Below, in pieces: positions 6,830 through 8,941 of a stretch of 8,941 nt of DNA. Position numbers and translations under genes: made by a program. Below the pieces are notes generated by a model. It was not told the origin of the DNA. It made no database searches and saw only the letters and a program-made list of their open reading frames with translations. How positions within the stretch are numbered: position 1 is the stretch's first letter; every line of letters starts with the position of its first letter. The stretch lies in NCBI GenBank assembly GCA_003161535.1, contig PMOM01000268.1, forward strand, positions 1-8,941, given 5' to 3'. The stretch comes from Caulobacteraceae bacterium. Its GTDB lineage: Bacteria; Pseudomonadota; Alphaproteobacteria; Caulobacterales; Caulobacteraceae.

Positions 6830-6837
6830 CCCCATTC

Positions 6838-8649
6838 ATGTTCAGTCGACGCGAAATCGTACTTTCCACCGCTTCGGCCGCGGTGGTTGCGCCTTTGGGC
6901 CTGCGCGGCCAGACGTCGCCGGACGCGGCCCTGGCCGGCCTGCTGGACGCCTTCGTGCAGGAGGATCTGCGCAGCCGTCCCGAGAGCGCGACCCAGCTGG
7001 GCCTGGATGTCGGCGCCAACGCCGATCTGAAAAGCAAACTCTCCGATGGTTCGGCCGCCGGCATCGCCGCCGCCAAGGCGCTCAACGCCGATCAATTGCA
7101 TCGCCTTACGGGCATCGACCGGGGCGGGCTCTCGCCCTTCGCAAGGGTAAGCTACGACACGGTTCTCTATACCCGCCGGTCCGGCGCCGCGGTGATGGCC
7201 TTTGATTTTGGGGGCGCCTCCTATGGCCCGTCCCCCTATGTGGTCAGCCAGCTCACCGGCGCCTATCAGTCCACACCTGATTTCCTAGACACCAAGCACA
7301 AGATCGACACTTCCGCCGACGCCGAGGCCTATCTCGCCCGGCTGGAAGCCTTCGCCGTTCTTCTGGATCAGAACACCGATCGCATGGTCCACGACGCGGC
7401 GCTCGGCGTCGTCCCGCCCGACTTCCTCCTGGACATCGCCCTGGCGCAAATGGCGGCCACGGCCAAGCCCGCCGACCAGAACCTGCTGGTGACCTCCATC
7501 GCCCGGCGCGCCGCCGCCAAGGGCCTGGACGCGCGGTATGGCGAGCGGGCGGCGGTCATCTATTCCGACAAGGTCGCCCCGGCCCTAGACCGGCAGATCG
7601 CCGAGACCCGGCGTCTGCGCGCGGTCGCCACTCACGATGCTGGGCTCTGGAAGATTAAGGATGGCGCCGCCTTCTACGCCGCCGCCCTGCGCGCCACTAC
7701 GACCACCGCCTTGACCCCCGATGAGGTGCATAAGTTCGGCCAGGACCAGGCCGCCGAGATCGGCGCCAGGCTCGATGGCCTGCTGAAGGCGCGCGGCTTC
7801 ACCAAGGGCAGCGTCGGCGAACGTATCACCGCCCTCTACCGCGATCCGGCCAATCTTTTCGCCAACACCGACGAGGGCAAGGCGGCCGCCATCGCCTATT
7901 GCAACGGGCGTCTGGCCGCCATCCGGCCGCGCCTGCCTTCGCGATTCAAACGCCTGCCGTCCTATACGTTCGAGGTGCGCAGGGTGCCATTGGCCACCGA
8001 AGCGGGCGCCGCGGGCGCTTTTTCCCAGCCGCCGGCGCTGGACGGCTCACGCCCGGGGCTCGTTTACATCAATCTGCACGACACCGCCGATTGGCCAAGA
8101 TTTACCCTGCCAACCGTGACGTTCCACGAAGGCCTTCCCGGCCATCAACTGGAAGGCGGTTTGGCGCTCTCCAATAAAAACCTGCCGCTGATCCGCAAGA
8201 CACTCGGCTTTTCAGGATATGCCGAGGGTTGGGCGCTCTACGCCGAGCAGTTGGCCGACGAGATGGGGATGTATGACGACGATCCTTTGGGGCGCATCGG
8301 CTTTCTCAAAGGGCAGCTCTTTCGCGCCGGCCGCTGCGTCGTCGATACGGGCATCCATCACCTTCGCTGGAGCCGCGAACAGGCCATCGCCTATTTTATC
8401 GATCTGGAGGGCGGCGCCGCCAGCGACGCGGCGCGCGAGGTGGAGCGCTATTGCGCAAATCCCGGTCAGGCCTGCAGCTACAAGATCGGCCATACGGTGT
8501 GGACCCGGGCCCGGTCGCGCGCCATCGCCGCGCTGGGGCCTCGCTACGACATCAAGGATTTCCACGAAGCGGGCCTGGGCTGCGGCCGCGTACCGCTGGA
8601 TGTGCTCGACGGGGTGATCGACGGCTGGATCGCGGGGGTGAAGGTTTAG
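6838..8649 (+). CDS. DUF885 family metallopeptidase-like protein with Tat signal
   Basis: A 603-residue protein of the DUF885 family (PF05960), distantly related to zinc metallopeptidases; few members have a proven activity. The N-terminus is MFSRREIVLS followed by a hydrophobic stretch to about residue 22: a twin-arginine (SRREIVL) signal, so export of a folded protein to the periplasm is likely. There is no clear A-x-A cleavage site, so the signal may be kept as an anchor or cut near residues 24-28. LLDAFVQEDLRSRPESATQLG is the family's usual mature start. The metal-binding motif is HEGLPGHQLE (His430, Glu431, His436), and GYAEGWALYAEQL supplies the probable third ligand Glu463. IHHLRWSREQAIAYF is also typical. 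Length is normal. The gene starts 22 bases after the MoaD-like gene and probably ends the operon. A link to the Mo enzyme is positional only. Confidence 0.9.
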   Translation: MFSRREIVLSTASAAVVAPLGLRGQTSPDAALAGLLDAFVQEDLRSRPESATQLGLDVGANADLKSKLSDGSAAGIAAAKALNADQLHRLTGIDRGGLSPFARVSYDTVLYTRRSGAAVMAFDFGGASYGPSPYVVSQLTGAYQSTPDFLDTKHKIDTSADAEAYLARLEAFAVLLDQNTDRMVHDAALGVVPPDFLLDIALAQMAATAKPADQNLLVTSIARRAAAKGLDARYGERAAVIYSDKVAPALDRQIAETRRLRAVATHDAGLWKIKDGAAFYAAALRATTTTALTPDEVHKFGQDQAAEIGARLDGLLKARGFTKGSVGERITALYRDPANLFANTDEGKAAAIAYCNGRLAAIRPRLPSRFKRLPSYTFEVRRVPLATEAGAAGAFSQPPALDGSRPGLVYINLHDTADWPRFTLPTVTFHEGLPGHQLEGGLALSNKNLPLIRKTLGFSGYAEGWALYAEQLADEMGMYDDDPLGRIGFLKGQLFRAGRCVVDTGIHHLRWSREQAIAYFIDLEGGAASDAAREVERYCANPGQACSYKIGHTVWTRARSRAIAALGPRYDIKDFHEAGLGCGRVPLDVLDGVIDGWIAGVKV

Positions 8650-8665
8650 CCGGCCTTCAGCCGGC
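8649..8665. terminator. Possible shared hairpin between convergent genes
   Basis: GCCGGC-CTTCA-GCCGGC forms a 6-bp all-GC stem with a 5-base loop. It begins at the last base of the DUF885 stop (TAG, 8647-8649) and contains the P450 stop (8657-8659, TGA on the minus strand) in its loop. Neither side has a T run, so it is at best a weak bidirectional terminator or an mRNA end-stabilising stem. GCCGGC is itself a palindrome, so chance is plausible in this GC-rich DNA. Confidence 0.35.
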
Positions 8666-8941
8666 GATGCGCACCGGCATGTGCTCGTAGCCCTTGACGA
8701 AACTGGACAACACCCGCTTGGGCTCGCCCATCACCTCGATGAAGTCCCAGCGCTTGAGGATTTCTTCCCAGACGATGCGCAGCTGCATCTCGGCAAGGCG
8801 GTTGCCCACGCAGCGATGGATGCCAAAGCCGAAGGAAAGATGCTGGCGCGGACGGGGCCGGTCGATGATGAAGGCGTCGGGATTGTCGATGGCCTCCGGG
8901 TCGCGGTTGCCCGAGACGTACCACATCACCACCTTGTCGCC
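8657..8941 (-). CDS. Cytochrome P450, CYP153-like, C-terminal 94 residues only
   Basis: The end of a heme monooxygenase gene whose N-terminal three quarters lie beyond the right edge; the frame is open to base 8941. The fragment begins [18 protein letters not shown], then [17 protein letters not shown] and the heme-binding segment [20 protein letters not shown] with the axial Cys at codon 8810-8812. It ends [16 protein letters not shown]. The [18 protein letters not shown] and GEP-x-RV-x-S-x-FV-x-GY strings are what I recall of the CYP153 family, soluble bacterial P450s that hydroxylate terminal carbons of medium-chain alkanes and fatty acids with ferredoxin and ferredoxin reductase. P450 identity is certain; the CYP153 call is from recalled motifs and only the C-terminus, and related bacterial P450 families remain possible. 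It is convergent with the DUF885 gene with 7 bases between stops. Confidence 0.9.
   Translation of the reverse strand, partial: GDKVVMWYVSGNRDPEAIDNPDAFIIDRPRPRQHLSFGFGIHRCVGNRLAEMQLRIVWEEILKRWDFIEVMGEPKRVLSSFVKGYEHMPVRIAG

Noticed and set aside
6754..6837. Upstream extension of the DUF885 protein by 28 codons
   Set aside because: It overlaps the MoaD-like gene out of frame and would bury the twin-arginine signal; the ATG at 6838 has GAGGAG 8 bases upstream.
6336..7085. Open frame of 249 codons on the minus strand
   Set aside because: Runs across the end of the large subunit, the whole MoaD-like gene and the DUF885 start, all of which have well supported coding frames on the plus strand.
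1..8941. Mobile element, CRISPR array, tRNA, rRNA or prophage remains
   Set aside because: No long direct or inverted repeats, transposase, integrase, regularly spaced repeats or tRNA-like cloverleaf was seen on reading the window; the gaps are too short to hold most of these.

Overview
The window is gene-dense, GC-rich bacterial chromosome. It has nine protein-coding genes, no intergenic gap above about 85 bases, and no mobile element, CRISPR array or RNA gene that I can see. High GC, compact overlapping operons, GTG/TTG starts, a Tat-exported DUF885 protein, a CYP153-like P450 and GCTA-type -10-like elements all fit an alphaproteobacterium. A Caulobacteraceae-like genome (Caulobacter or Phenylobacterium type) is my best guess, by inference only; no marker gene is present to prove it.

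Layout. (1) Bases 1-2411, minus strand: a two-gene unit. A small 2OG-Fe(II) oxygenase-like protein (TIGR02466 type) comes first, followed after 9 bases by oligopeptidase B, whose last ~100 codons lie beyond the left edge. (2) Bases 2412-2466: a 55-bp divergent regulatory gap. (3) Bases 2467-2838, plus strand: a small GFA/Mss4-fold zinc protein. (4) Bases 2922-6815, plus strand: a tightly coupled molybdenum hydroxylase operon of the xanthine dehydrogenase/CO dehydrogenase family in the order FAD subunit, 2Fe-2S subunit, molybdopterin subunit, then a MoaD/ThiS-like sulfur carrier. The genes overlap by 4, 1 and 4 bases. (5) Bases 6838-8649: a DUF885 metallopeptidase-like protein with a twin-arginine signal, 22 bases after the MoaD-like gene and probably on the same transcript. 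(6) Bases 8657-8941, minus strand: the C-terminal end of a CYP153-like cytochrome P450, convergent with the DUF885 gene and separated from it by 7 bases.

How the genes may work together. The three Mo hydroxylase subunits should form one cytoplasmic enzyme: substrate oxidised at Mo, electrons passing through two 2Fe-2S clusters to FAD. The MoaD-like protein probably serves its molybdopterin dithiolene sulfur supply. The active-site loop reads AYRAPG, not the CoxL cysteine loop, so this is not form I CO dehydrogenase; the substrate cannot be read from sequence. Three chemically different oxygenating or hydroxylating enzyme types (2OG-Fe, Mo, heme P450) sit within 9 kb, together with two peptidase-fold proteins. 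This looks like an accessory metabolic neighbourhood, but no single pathway can be proved. I do not see a clearly undescribed system; the least ordinary point is the dedicated MoaD-like gene translationally coupled to the Mo subunit and followed by an exported DUF885 protein.
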